A DNA stretch of 20,025 nucleotides from JAIOIW01 sp050304175 (GCA_050304175.1 JBNLDE010000176.1:1-20025); one strand, 5' to 3'; numbered from the stretch's first letter, positions 1 to 7,488 are shown. Numbers and translations: made by a program. The notes: a model not told the origin generated them from the letters alone.

Positions 1-1680
1 GTTCCATTCGCCGGCGAAATGCGTTCGGAGGCTGAAGTTTCCGACCGCAAGAAGGTCGTCATTCTGGGCGGCGGTCCAAACCGGATTGGCCAGGGCATCG
101 AATTCGATTATTGCTGCTGTCATGCCGCCTTCGCACTGGCCGACGCCGGCTACGAGTCGATCATGATCAACTGCAACCCGGAGACCGTGTCCACGGACTA
201 CGATACCTCCGACCGGCTCTATTTCGAGCCGCTGACCGCCGAGGACGTGCTGGAGATCCTGCGCGCCGAACAGGAGCGCGGCACGCTGCACGGCGTCATC
301 GTGCAGTTCGGCGGCCAGACTCCGCTGAAGCTTGCCGACGCGCTGGAGAAAGCCGGCATCCCGATCCTCGGCACCTCGCCTGACATGATCGACCTTGCCG
401 AAGACCGCGACCGCTTCCAGAAGCTGCTGATGAAGCTCGACCTGACCCAGCCGAAAAACGGCATCGCCTATTCGGTCGAGCAGGCGCGCCTGGTCGCAGG
501 CGAACTCGGCTTCCCGCTGGTCGTGCGCCCGTCCTACGTGCTCGGCGGCCGCGCCATGCAAATCATCCACGACGAGGCGATGCTGTCGAACTACCTGCTC
601 GGCACGGTGCCCGAGCTGGTGCCCGAGGACATCAAGGCGAAATACCCGAACGACAAGACCGGCCAGATCAACACCCTGCTCGGCCGCAACCCGCTGCTGT
701 TCGACACCTATTTGTCGGGCGCTATCGAGATCGACGTCGACTGCCTGTGCGATGGCCGCGACACGTTTGTCTCCGGCATCATGGAGCACATCGAGGAAGC
801 CGGCATCCATTCCGGCGACAGCGCCTGTTCGCTACCGGTTCACACCCTTACCGACGAGATGGTTGCCGAACTGGAGAAGCAGACCCGCGCACTCGCCCTG
901 GCGCTCAAGGTCGGCGGCCTGATGAACGTGCAATACGCCATCAAGGACGGCACGGTCTTCATCCTCGAGGTCAATCCGCGCGCCAGCCGTACCGTGCCCT
1001 TTGTCGCCAAGACCATCGGCCGCCCGATCGCCAAGATCGCCGCGCGCATCATGGCCGGCGAGGCGCTCGACGAGGCTTTTTCAGGGTATGGCGCCAGACC
1101 CGACGTCCACAAGATGGGTCATATCGCCGTCAAGGAAGCGGTGTTCCCGTTTGCCCGCTTCCCGGGCGTCGACACGCTGCTCGGACCGGAAATGAAGTCG
1201 ACCGGCGAGGTCATGGGCCTAGATACCGACTACGCGCTGGCCTTCGCCAAGAGCCAGCTCGGCGCCGGCGTCGACCTGCCGCGTTCCGGCACGTTGTTCG
1301 TTTCGGTACGAGACGGCGACAAGGCCGCCGTGCTTGCGCCGGTCAAGCGCCTCGCCAATGCCGGGTTCAAGGTGCTGGCGACCGGCGGCACCCAGCGCTT
1401 CCTGGCCGAAAACGGCGTGGCCGCGGAAAAGATCAACAAGGTGCTCGAAGGCCGCCCGCATATCGAGGACGCCATCCGCAACCGCCAGGTCCAGATCGTG
1501 TTCAACACCACGGACACCCAGAAGGCGGTCTCGGATTCAAAGTCGTTGCGCCGCGCCGCGCTGATGCAGAAGGTACCGTATTACACCACGCTTGCCGGCG
1601 CGACCGCTGTCGCCGAGGCGATTGTGGCGCTCAAGGCGGGCAACCTCGAGGTCCGTCCGCTGCAGTCCTACTTCAACTGA
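1..1680 (+). CDS. carB: Carbamoyl-phosphate synthase large subunit, C-terminal half (5' truncated by window)
   Basis: CarB makes carbamoyl phosphate from bicarbonate, ammonia (from glutamine through CarA) and two ATP, feeding pyrimidine and arginine synthesis in the cytoplasm. The reading frame is open to base 1, so the first ATG at 19 is internal; 559 residues of a protein usually near 1,100 or more are visible. The second carbamate-kinase ATP-grasp half starts with KKVVILGGGPNRIGQGIEFD, a hallmark of this family, followed by RPSYVLGGRAM and FILEVNPRASRTVPFV (ATP and metal binding). From about visible residue 428 comes the allosteric MGS-like domain (LFVSVRDGDK, KVLATGGTQRFL, NTTDTQKAVSDSKSLRRAAL), which in enterobacterial CarB binds ornithine, UMP and IMP. 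The stop codon is 25 bases from the end of the convergent small gene. Identification is very secure; only the 5' end is missing. Confidence 0.98.
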   Translation, partial: VPFAGEMRSEAEVSDRKKVVILGGGPNRIGQGIEFDYCCCHAAFALADAGYESIMINCNPETVSTDYDTSDRLYFEPLTAEDVLEILRAEQERGTLHGVIVQFGGQTPLKLADALEKAGIPILGTSPDMIDLAEDRDRFQKLLMKLDLTQPKNGIAYSVEQARLVAGELGFPLVVRPSYVLGGRAMQIIHDEAMLSNYLLGTVPELVPEDIKAKYPNDKTGQINTLLGRNPLLFDTYLSGAIEIDVDCLCDGRDTFVSGIMEHIEEAGIHSGDSACSLPVHTLTDEMVAELEKQTRALALALKVGGLMNVQYAIKDGTVFILEVNPRASRTVPFVAKTIGRPIAKIAARIMAGEALDEAFSGYGARPDVHKMGHIAVKEAVFPFARFPGVDTLLGPEMKSTGEVMGLDTDYALAFAKSQLGAGVDLPRSGTLFVSVRDGDKAAVLAPVKRLANAGFKVLATGGTQRFLAENGVAAEKINKVLEGRPHIEDAIRNRQVQIVFNTTDTQKAVSDSKSLRRAALMQKVPYYTTLAGATAVAEAIVALKAGNLEVRPLQSYFN

Positions 1681-1704
1681 GGCCGGCGACTACGGCGCCA
1701 GCGA

Positions 1705-2049
1705 TCAGGGCACGCCCTGCTGTCCGCCCGGCTGGTTTCCGCCGCCGAAAAACCGTTCGATACCGGTCTTTACGCGGCACGCCAGCAAGTCGCAAAAGGC
1801 GGCGTCTTTGGTCGGAACGCTTGTCCCGACGGCGGTTTCGCCGGCCTTGCAGTACTCGTCGCTTTTTACATACCGGCCGTGCCGCTTAAGGCCTTGCGCA
1901 TTTTTATAATGAAGGATCGCAGCGCCGCTTTGCTGGACGACAGACTGGACTTTCGAACAGCTCATGCCGGCGATATTGACGGTGCGGTCGCCGGCCTGCG
2001 CCGAGAGTGTAGCAAGTAAAAATGCGCCCGCGACCAGGAGTTTTTTCAT
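1705..2049 (-). CDS. Small secreted four-cysteine protein (copy 1)
   Basis: The predicted protein has 114 residues. Residues 1-19 form a classic Sec signal peptide (two lysines, a hydrophobic core, then AQA before the cut), so the mature protein of about 95 residues should be periplasmic or secreted. It has four cysteines at 31, 67, 86 and 91, enough for two disulfides, and a Gly/Gln-rich tail. The ATG at 2049 follows AAAGGAG at good spacing. The gene at 2359-2682 is a clear paralogue, sharing the cysteine spacing and the blocks SGAAIL.Y, (R)YV and VPT.D...C. I recall similar small exported proteins as common hypotheticals in rhizobia, but I know no function. It is convergent with carB. Certainty is high that it is a gene and low on its role. 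Confidence 0.8.
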   Translation of the reverse strand: MKKLLVAGAFLLATLSAQAGDRTVNIAGMSCSKVQSVVQQSGAAILHYKNAQGLKRHGRYVKSDEYCKAGETAVGTSVPTKDAAFCDLLACRVKTGIERFFGGGNQPGGQQGVP

Positions 2050-2159
2050 CTCAATTCTCCTTTAGGTGTCGTGATACCAAAACAAGACTTGGTGGTTTTG
2101 TTTGCGCCCGCAATGATGAATATCAATCGCTTCACGCCGAGCGGGAAATCCTGGAAACA

Positions 2160-2302
2160 AATGGTGTATGCCGCACCGCGCGGCTGCGGAAAGTACCCTG
2201 TTGCGCCAAGAGGTCCGGCGCGGCGGCGGCCGCGAAGCCATCGTCGCGCTCAAGGCGGAAATCTGGAAGAGCGTCCGCTGCCGGCCGGGTTGGTACAAAT
2301 GA
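2160..2302 (+). pseudogene. Decayed duplicate of the carB 3' end
   Basis: Bases 2187-2281 align by eye to carB 1567-1661, with about 70 of 97 columns identical and two single-base gaps. In translation the copy reads KVP, then SGA, then after a frameshift EAIVALKA, then after a second frameshift GNLE.RPL, against carB KVPYYTTLAGATAVAEAIVALKAGNLEVRPL. A TGA sits where the carB stop would be, at 2300-2302. Many differences in the best-conserved stretch are third-position and synonymous (GAG/GAA, GCG/GCC, ATT/ATC, GTG/GTC, AAC/AAT, CTC/CTG), so much of the divergence seems to have built up while the sequence was still coding. The remnant may extend weakly upstream to about 2110. It has no start and no function expected. 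Confidence 0.65.
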
Positions 2303-2358
2303 ACCCCCGCCGCCCTCTTTCGTTCCGACGGATCGGACCGGCGATATGTCCAGGCGTT

Positions 2359-2682
2359 CTATTTCGGTGTCGGGAAAACCGGACGGTCGTTGTAGTCGAG
2401 GTCCTTGCAGTAATAGAGCGGACAGTGTTTGCGGTCGGCGGTCGGCACGCCCTTGATCGCCGCATATTGCCCGCCCGGGCAATAGGAGCCGTTGGCAACG
2501 AACCGGTCGTACAGCGTCATGCCGGATCCGCTTGAAGACGTGTAGCGCAGGATCGCGGCTCCTGCGCTGGCGATCGTGTCCTGCGCCCGTGCGCAGCTCC
2601 AGTTGTTGATATTGTATCGTTCGATTGCGTGGGCCGGCACCACGGAAATTGCCAAGACGGCGGCAGCCAGAACTCGTTTCAC
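2359..2682 (-). CDS. Small secreted four-cysteine protein (copy 2)
   Basis: The predicted protein has 107 residues. Residues 1-19 form a Sec signal peptide ending AHA, so the mature protein is probably periplasmic or secreted. Cysteines at 30, 68, 87 and 92 match the spacing of the paralogue at 1705-2049 (31, 67, 86, 91). Shared blocks are C.(R/K).Q, (S)GAAIL(R/H)Y, the Y.R(Y/F)V region and VPT.D...C.L..C. The start is GTG at 2682, preceded by AAAGGAG, the same ribosome binding site as in copy 1. Copy 2 carries LYDRFV and CPLYYC, which I recall as typical of rhizobial relatives, so it may be closer to the family norm than copy 1. Function unknown. Confidence 0.8.
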   Translation of the reverse strand: MKRVLAAAVLAISVVPAHAIERYNINNWSCARAQDTIASAGAAILRYTSSSGSGMTLYDRFVANGSYCPGGQYAAIKGVPTADRKHCPLYYCKDLDYNDRPVFPTPK

Positions 2683-3032
2683 GGGCTAAACTCCTTTGTG
2701 TTCCGGCCGTGCCACTTTGTTGGCGGCACCCGGATTATCCATCCCTTCGCCGTGCAAATGAATCACGCGATCGCGGCTTCAATTGGGCAGACCGGAACGG
2801 GCTTGGTAGAAAAGTGCAAAATATTAGACGGACTTAATAAAGATCGTGTCACCTTGTTTTGGACACGGTTTCATACTATGTACCGTGCTATCGATCTTAC
2901 GGCCGAACGACACGGGCCCGCGTTTTCCACGCTTGCTGACGTTTCTTCTACCCTGATTTCGACCAAACCGTTTTCGGGAAGCCTTTGGCAATCCGGGGAC
3001 ACGTCAAGACAAGTTACTAAAGGAATATCGCC
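2683..3032. other. Intergenic region holding the csp promoter and leader
   Basis: This 350-base divergent region separates the second small secreted gene (minus) from the cold-shock gene (plus). It must hold promoters for both. A csp promoter candidate is listed separately at 2854-2882. A 7-base inverted repeat (AAGATCG 2840-2846, CGATCTT 2892-2898) brackets that promoter. I see no credible coding sequence here. Confidence 0.6.
2854..2882 (+). promoter_or_regulatory. Candidate csp promoter with long leader
   Basis: TTGTTT (2854-2859), a 17-base spacer, then TATGTA (2877-2882) is a plausible sigma-70-type promoter. Transcription from it would give a 5' leader of about 145 bases before the csp ATG, as is common for cold-shock mRNAs whose leaders act as RNA thermosensors. 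A short hairpin (GTGTC/GACAC, 2846-2866) overlaps the -35 region. Prediction by eye only. Confidence 0.4.
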
Positions 3033-3242
3033 ATGGCCACGGGTACCGTGAAATGGTTCAACTCCACCAAAGGTTTCGGCTTCATTCAGCCTGATGCTGG
3101 TGGCAACGATGTCTTCGTTCATATCTCGGCCGTTCAGCGCGCCGGCATGGACACGCTCTCCGACGGGCAGAAGATCAACTACGAAGTCGTGCAGGACAAG
3201 CGTTCCGGCAAGTCTTCGGCCGACAATCTGAGCGCCGCGTAA
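3033..3242 (+). CDS. cspA: CspA-family cold-shock protein
   Basis: This 69-residue single cold-shock domain protein binds single-stranded RNA and DNA, melting mRNA secondary structure and aiding translation or antitermination. The two RNA-binding motifs are present: RNP1-like KGFGFIQ (residues 13-19) and RNP2-like VFVHIS (27-32), after the family start GTVKWFN. The length is normal for alphaproteobacterial Csp proteins. The ATG follows AAAGGAA and a long leader. Because bacteria have several csp paralogues, the exact member and whether it is cold-induced cannot be told from sequence. A strong intrinsic terminator follows about 85 bases downstream, so the gene is probably monocistronic. Confidence 0.95.
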   Translation: MATGTVKWFNSTKGFGFIQPDAGGNDVFVHISAVQRAGMDTLSDGQKINYEVVQDKRSGKSSADNLSAA

Positions 3243-3325
3243 CAGCGCTTCGCACCCGCCTGTCAAGTCACGGATGTACTGGCAGGCAGGCGATGGATGC
3301 GGTTCGCGCACGCAGCGCCTGAGGG

Positions 3326-3355
3326 AAGGCGGGGTTCATCCCCCGCCTTTTTTCT
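3326..3355 (+). terminator. Intrinsic terminator after csp
   Basis: A 9-base GC-rich stem (AAGGCGGGG at 3326-3334 with CCCCGCCTT at 3341-3349, loop of six) runs straight into a T tract (TTTTT then C). It ends the csp transcript before the convergent glutathione transferase gene, whose stop lies at 3366. Confidence 0.9.
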
Positions 3356-3365
3356 TGCCCGGATT

Positions 3366-3992
3366 TTACTCGCCCCAATCGCCGGTCCAGGTAATCGGGA
3401 CATGACCGGAATCAGCCTCGACACGTTCCAGCCACTGCCCCACTGCGGGAAACCGCGCCATGTCGAACCCTCCCTTTTCGCCCGCGCTGTGCGTGTAGCC
3501 GTAGAGGCACAGATCGGCGACGGTGATCGCCTCGCCGGCCAGGAACAGCGTATCGCGCAATTGCGTTTCCATGACCTGCAGCGCGGCATGCCCCTGATCC
3601 AGCAACGGATCGAGCACGTCGGGACGGCGCAGATGCGCCCGGTTCTCGTAGGTCAGGATCGCCGACCGAACGGCAATCGTCGGCTCATGCGCATTCTGCT
3701 CCCAGAACATCCATGAATGGACCAGCGCCCGGCTGTAGTGACCTTGCGGCACGTAGCGGGTACCGTCGCCGAGATACAGCAGAATGGCATTCGACTCCGA
3801 CAGCAGCCGCCCGTCCTCGAGTTCGAGCACCGGCACCTTGCCCTTGGGATTCTTGGCGAGGAACTCCGGCGACTGGGTCACCCCGCTGCCGGCCTCGGCC
3901 GCAACGTGGCGGAACGGCAGGCCGAGCTTGGCGAGCAGCAGGCGCACTTTGTAGCTGTTGCCCGAACTGGGCATCGAATACAGCGTAATCAT
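3366..3992 (-). CDS. Glutathione S-transferase family protein
   Basis: The 208-residue product has the two-domain soluble GST layout. The N-terminal thioredoxin-like domain (about 1-80) starts ITLYSMPSSGNSYKVRLLL, where a Ser/Asn/Tyr cluster stands in the usual catalytic region. It contains NPKGKVPVLELEDG with the cis-proline and LLSESNAILLYL with the Glu-Ser pair that holds the glutathione gamma-glutamyl group. The all-helical C-terminal domain includes FLAGEAITVADLCLYGY, the conserved N-capping box of GSTs. Members conjugate or reduce electrophiles, or act as isomerases and dehalogenases; the substrate cannot be inferred. It lies 70 bases downstream of a degenerate EAL gene on the same strand, so it may be the last gene of that transcript. 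The ribosome binding site at ATG 3992 is weak. Confidence 0.92.
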   Translation of the reverse strand: MITLYSMPSSGNSYKVRLLLAKLGLPFRHVAAEAGSGVTQSPEFLAKNPKGKVPVLELEDGRLLSESNAILLYLGDGTRYVPQGHYSRALVHSWMFWEQNAHEPTIAVRSAILTYENRAHLRRPDVLDPLLDQGHAALQVMETQLRDTLFLAGEAITVADLCLYGYTHSAGEKGGFDMARFPAVGQWLERVEADSGHVPITWTGDWGE

Positions 3993-4062
3993 GATCGGGG
4001 CACCGCAATCCGTGTTGACGCGCCGAGACTAACGCCTGTCCACGTGATCCGTCCAGTGCACC

Positions 4063-4878
4063 TCAAACGGTCTGGCGGCGAAACGCCACGACGGTGGATT
4101 CGCCTTTCGCCACCGCGCGCGCATCCCGCGTCTGCCAACCCGCCCGGCGCCCGGCCAGTACCGGCGGCCCGAACAGGGCCCCTTCCAGCCGGTCTGCGCC
4201 CGTTGCAAGCGCCGCCTCCAGTTGCGCCGGTGTCGTAATGTCGCCGACGAGCACTGACACGCCGCGCGCCTCGAATTGGGCGATTGCCATGCGCAGTACC
4301 GCCGATGCTCCGGGCGCCTGGTTGAACAGGTAGGAACCTTTCGATTCCAGATGCACGAGGTCGGGGAGGTCCTCGCCGGTATGCGTCAGGAACGGCAGCA
4401 GGTGATCATTGTCGAGACATACGCAGCAGGCCACGCCGAGCCTGTGAGCCTGTTCGATCTGCGGGTCCAGCGCCTCCACCTGATCGCATCCGATTTCCCA
4501 TATCAACTGGTCCGGGGCCATATCCGCCGTTCCGGCTGCGGCCAGCAGCGCGTCGAGCCCCGTGCCCGCATCGTTGCCGAGGCCGTCCCAGCGCTCGATG
4601 TAAGCCATTTCGTCGTTGTCGCGATGGACAAGGTTGAAGTGGTGCATCCTGCGCGCTGCCGGTCGTACGAGGATCGCTTCGGGCGCATCCGGCAGGATGC
4701 GGCCCGACAGGTCCGTGGTCACGGTAATCGCCCTGAACGCACAGGGTGCAAGCCCGGTGGCATCCACCCGGTAGACCGGAACGAAGGCCGTTTGCAGAAG
4801 ATGCGCGCCGAACGGCATGGTCGCCCGCCCGACTTCATCAAACACGAGGTCGCTGGTTTGCGGTTCAAGGGAAGGCAT
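4063..4878 (-). CDS. Degenerate, probably non-catalytic EAL-domain protein
   Basis: The 271-residue product follows the outline of an EAL (c-di-GMP phosphodiesterase) fold but lacks its catalytic residues. FVPVYRV (32-38) sits where FQP is expected. The EAL glutamate region reads CAFRAI. The DDFG metal site is CLDNDHL (154-160), the EGVE loop is VGDITT (211-216), and the final QGY(LF)FG box is LEGALFG (231-237). PDLV (172-175) and the C-terminal TPAQLEAAL helix still fit the family. Loss of nearly all metal ligands suggests a c-di-GMP-binding, protein-interaction or other role rather than hydrolysis. I chose ATG 4878, which follows GGAAGGGGC; an upstream in-frame ATG at 4926 would add 16 residues but has no good site. 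It lies downstream of an intact EAL gene and probably shares its transcript. Confidence 0.7.
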   Translation of the reverse strand: MPSLEPQTSDLVFDEVGRATMPFGAHLLQTAFVPVYRVDATGLAPCAFRAITVTTDLSGRILPDAPEAILVRPAARRMHHFNLVHRDNDEMAYIERWDGLGNDAGTGLDALLAAAGTADMAPDQLIWEIGCDQVEALDPQIEQAHRLGVACCVCLDNDHLLPFLTHTGEDLPDLVHLESKGSYLFNQAPGASAVLRMAIAQFEARGVSVLVGDITTPAQLEAALATGADRLEGALFGPPVLAGRRAGWQTRDARAVAKGESTVVAFRRQTV

Positions 4879-4968
4879 GCGACTGCCCCTTCCCGGATTG
4901 CGCCGGGCGACGGATGGTAGCGCCATCGCCTGGCGCGCGGGAAAAACTGTATGGCTTGCCCATCGCGT

Positions 4969-5967
4969 TCACCCGATCGCCTTGCGGCGCCCGAATGCCT
5001 TGCCCGGGGCGGGTCTGATTCTGGCATGCGCACTGCACGGTTTGCCGTCCTGCCTTTGGGAAAGACCGGAAAACGGGTGGGGCGTCGGCTCGCCCGTGAA
5101 CCGGTCGTCTGCCTGGTCGTCCGGTTCGTCGGCCACCGGCGTCGCCGATATATCCGGGTCGCCGCCCTGCTGGGTATCGTGGGAAAAAATCGAGAACCGC
5201 GTCGGGGCGATCTCCGGCCGCGCCAGCACGAAACCCTGGATCAGGCGCACACCGCATTTCTCGGCCAGTTCGAGTTGCCAATGCTCCTCGATGCCCTCGA
5301 ACAACGTCGTGATGCCCCAGCTGTTGAGGGTTTCGACCATCGATTTCAGCAATTGGAAACCCGCCGCGCTCTCCAGGAGCTGGACGACCCAAACGGCATC
5401 GAACTTGACGATCTCCGGCTTGAGCTCCTTGATGCGCATCATGTCGGAATCCTCGGCGCCATAATCGTCGACGGCGATACGGAATCCGAAATCCCGCAGC
5501 GCCGCCACGAAGTCGAGCAGCGACTGATGCGAATCCACGCTATGCTCCGTCACCTCGCAAACGATGCGCGCCGGATCGACATTCGCCTCGTGCAGGGTTA
5601 GCCGCATCTCGCGCAGCGCCTTCTCGGCGATTGCGCGGTCGGTGAAAATCGAGGGATCGAAATTGACGAAAAGACTGGTTTCCGGATCGAGGAATTTCCC
5701 GGCATTGAGGATGTGAAGGGTGCGCGTCAGTGTTTCCACTTCCAGCTTGTCGCGCTCCGGGATCGACTTGAAGAACTGCCCCGGAGTAACCGGTTCGCCG
5801 TCGCGAAAGGGGCGCACGAGACCTTCGAAAGCGGCGATGAACAGCTTGCCGTCGCGGAACTCGAAGATCGGTTGGAATGCGCTGCAAATGCCATACATCC
5901 CCCACACGCCGGTGGAGGTTCCGTCGTCATTGCGGATGATATGCGCAAGGCCGATACTGCGTGACAC
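4969..5967 (-). CDS. EAL-domain protein, probable c-di-GMP phosphodiesterase
   Basis: EAL proteins hydrolyse cyclic di-GMP to pGpG and so lower this biofilm/motility signal. In the 332-residue reading the key sites are all present: FQPIF (31-35), EGL for EAL (48-50), N102 in VNFDPS, CEVTE (137-141), DDYG (167-170), K188, EGIE (224-227) and QGF (244-246). The metal and general-base residues therefore look intact, and catalysis is likely. No GGDEF, PAS or membrane segment is visible; a short N-terminal stretch precedes the domain. After about residue 262 comes a Pro/Arg-rich tail of about 70 residues, probably disordered. I chose GTG 5967 because AGGAAG lies nine bases upstream; a GTG at 6006 would add 13 residues without a good site. 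It is the first gene of a likely three-gene minus-strand set. Confidence 0.88.
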   Translation of the reverse strand: MSRSIGLAHIIRNDDGTSTGVWGMYGICSAFQPIFEFRDGKLFIAAFEGLVRPFRDGEPVTPGQFFKSIPERDKLEVETLTRTLHILNAGKFLDPETSLFVNFDPSIFTDRAIAEKALREMRLTLHEANVDPARIVCEVTEHSVDSHQSLLDFVAALRDFGFRIAVDDYGAEDSDMMRIKELKPEIVKFDAVWVVQLLESAAGFQLLKSMVETLNSWGITTLFEGIEEHWQLELAEKCGVRLIQGFVLARPEIAPTRFSIFSHDTQQGGDPDISATPVADEPDDQADDRFTGEPTPHPFSGLSQRQDGKPCSAHARIRPAPGKAFGRRKAIG

Positions 5968-6060
5968 GCCGTGTTCTTCCTGTTTCCCGCGCTGGGTTCG
6001 CGGCACGAAATCTAGCCTGAATTGTTTTCACCATTGGTTAACGGGTCGGCCGGCTTCCAA

Positions 6061-6090
6061 TTGACAAAAAAGACCGCGGAATATTCGCGG
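6061..6090 (+). promoter_or_regulatory. Candidate aatA promoter with overlapping dyad
   Basis: A perfect TTGACA (6061-6066) is followed after 15-16 bases by TATTCG/ATTCGC as a weak -10. A dyad, CCGCG (6074-6078), seven bases, CGCGG (6086-6090), lies over the spacer and -10 and could be an operator. It stands in the 200-base divergent gap between the EAL gene and aatA. The TTGACA is convincing; the rest is tentative. Confidence 0.4.
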
Positions 6091-6167
6091 TGTCTTGCGG
6101 TATTGCCCCCTTTGGCGTTATTGGCAGCGCGCGCGCGCCCTACGAAACCATATCGGAGACAGCTCTC

Positions 6168-7370
6168 ATGGCCTTTCTTGCCAACGCCCTCTCACGCGTC
6201 CAGCCATCGGCAACCATCGCGGTTGCGCAGAAGGCGCGCGAGCTGAAATCCCAGGGGCGCGACATCATCGGCCTCGGCGCCGGCGAACCCGATTTCGACA
6301 CGCCCGACAACATCAAGGAAGCGGCTATCGAAGCCATCCGCCGCGGCGAGACCAAGTACACCCCTGTCTCGGGCATTCCGGAATTGCGCAAGGCGATCTC
6401 CGCCAAGTTCAAGCGCGAGAACGGTCTCGACTACGAATGGACTCAGACCATCGTCGGCACCGGCGGCAAGCAGATCCTGTTCAACGCCATGATGGCCACG
6501 CTCAATCCCGGCGATGAGGTCATCATCCCCGCGCCGTTCTGGGTCTCCTACCCGGAGATGGTCGCCCTGTGCGGCGGCACGGCCGTGCCCGCCCCGACCA
6601 CCATCGAAAACGGATTCAAGCTGACGCCCGAAGCGCTCGAAGCAGCGATCACGCCCAGGACCAAGTGGCTGATCTTTAACTCGCCCTCCAACCCGTCCGG
6701 CGCGGCCTACACTTTTGCCGAGTTGAAGGCGCTGACCGACGTGCTATTGGAGCATCCCCATGTCTGGGTGCTGACCGACGACATGTACGAGCACCTCGTC
6801 TATGAGGGCTTCGAATTCGCAACCCCGGCCCAGGTCGAGCCTGCGCTCTACGACCGCACGCTGACCATGAACGGCGTGTCGAAGGCTTACGCCATGACCG
6901 GCTGGCGCATTGGCTATGCGGCCGGCCCGATGGAACTGATCAAGGCCATGGACATGATCCAGAGCCAGCAGACCTCCGGCGCCTGCTCGATCGCACAATG
7001 GGCCTCGGTCGAGGCGCTCAATGGACCGCAGGATTTCATCGAGCGCAACAAGGTGGTCTTCCAGAGCCGCCGCGATCTCGTCGTGTCGATGCTCAACCAG
7101 GCCAACGGCATCAACTGCCCGACGCCCGAAGGCGCGTTCTATGTCTACCCCTCGTGCGAGGCCCTGATCGGCAGGAAGGCGCCGTCCGGCAACGTGATGA
7201 ACAACGACAAGGACTTTGTCACCGAGTTGCTGGAAACCGAGGGCGTCGCCGTGGTCCATGGCGAGCCGTTCGGGCTGAGCCCCAATTTCCGCATCTCCTA
7301 TGCAACGTCGGAAGACCTGCTCGAGGAAGCCTGCAAGCGCATCCAGCGTTTCTGCGGCAATTGCGAGTGA
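6168..7370 (+). CDS. aatA: Aspartate aminotransferase (PLP-dependent, class I/II)
   Basis: This 400-residue cytosolic PLP enzyme of the Ib aspartate aminotransferase type exchanges the amino group between aspartate and 2-oxoglutarate, and relatives also act on aromatic amino acids. K239 in NGVSKAYAMTGWRIGY is the Schiff-base lysine. N175 in SPSNPSGA, D204/D205 and Y207 in LTDDMY contact the cofactor, and R375 in PNFRISYA binds the substrate alpha-carboxylate. The start MAFLANALSRVQPSATIAV matches what I recall of rhizobial AatA, and ATG 6168 follows GGAG at useful spacing, so upstream in-frame ATG codons from 6090 are rejected. It faces the EAL gene divergently. Substrate specificity within the aminotransferase subfamily is not certain from sequence alone. 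Confidence 0.95.
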   Translation: MAFLANALSRVQPSATIAVAQKARELKSQGRDIIGLGAGEPDFDTPDNIKEAAIEAIRRGETKYTPVSGIPELRKAISAKFKRENGLDYEWTQTIVGTGGKQILFNAMMATLNPGDEVIIPAPFWVSYPEMVALCGGTAVPAPTTIENGFKLTPEALEAAITPRTKWLIFNSPSNPSGAAYTFAELKALTDVLLEHPHVWVLTDDMYEHLVYEGFEFATPAQVEPALYDRTLTMNGVSKAYAMTGWRIGYAAGPMELIKAMDMIQSQQTSGACSIAQWASVEALNGPQDFIERNKVVFQSRRDLVVSMLNQANGINCPTPEGAFYVYPSCEALIGRKAPSGNVMNNDKDFVTELLETEGVAVVHGEPFGLSPNFRISYATSEDLLEEACKRIQRFCGNCE

Positions 7371-7400
7371 CTGCCGCGTAAGCCCCCCCCTCGGCGTTTT

Positions 7401-7435
7401 GGCAGGCCCTTGCCCTGCCCCGGTTTCGGGGCAGG
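7401..7435 (+). other. Competing hairpins in the aatA 3' region
   Basis: A perfect 9-base stem with a GTTT loop (CCTGCCCCG 7414-7422, CGGGGCAGG 7427-7435) is preceded by a second GGCAGG (7401-7406) that could pair with the same CCTGCC (7414-7419). No T tract follows, so it is not a classic intrinsic terminator. It may stabilise the aatA mRNA end or act in a switch upstream of the 47-codon gene. Confidence 0.45.
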
Positions 7436-7488
7436 TCCCGGCCGTGCAGTTTTGTCGCGTTTGCATCCCAGATCTGACGCAATTGCAA

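Larger units (their letters stand above)
1558..2682. repeat. Diverged tandem duplication: carB 3' end plus small secreted gene
   Basis: Unit 1 is the carB 3' end (about 1558-1680) with the convergent small gene 1705-2049. Unit 2 is the decayed carB tail (about 2160-2302) with the convergent paralogue 2359-2682. Matching points are offset consistently: the GTACC block 1573 against 2193 (620), the carB stop 1678 against 2300 (622), and the small-gene starts 2049 against 2682 (633). Same order, same orientation and near-constant offset argue for one ancestral tandem duplication. Divergence is high, so it is old or one copy came from a related genome. Confidence 0.65.

Noticed and set aside
747..1889. 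A 380-codon open frame overlapping carB and running past its stop
   Set aside because: Arg-rich shadow of carB with no start signal and no recognisable domain.
2022..2535. Open frames on the plus strand between and across the two small secreted genes
   Set aside because: They run through the decayed carB tail and antisense to the small genes; fragments of carB appear in different frames, so this is a pseudogene and not a new gene.
2700..2830. A possible third, older carB tail upstream of the second small gene
   Set aside because: Only scattered GCGATCGCGG-like matches, no better than chance for this composition.
6744..7466. A 240-codon minus-strand frame opposite aatA
   Set aside because: Antisense shadow of a well-identified aminotransferase; no start signal.
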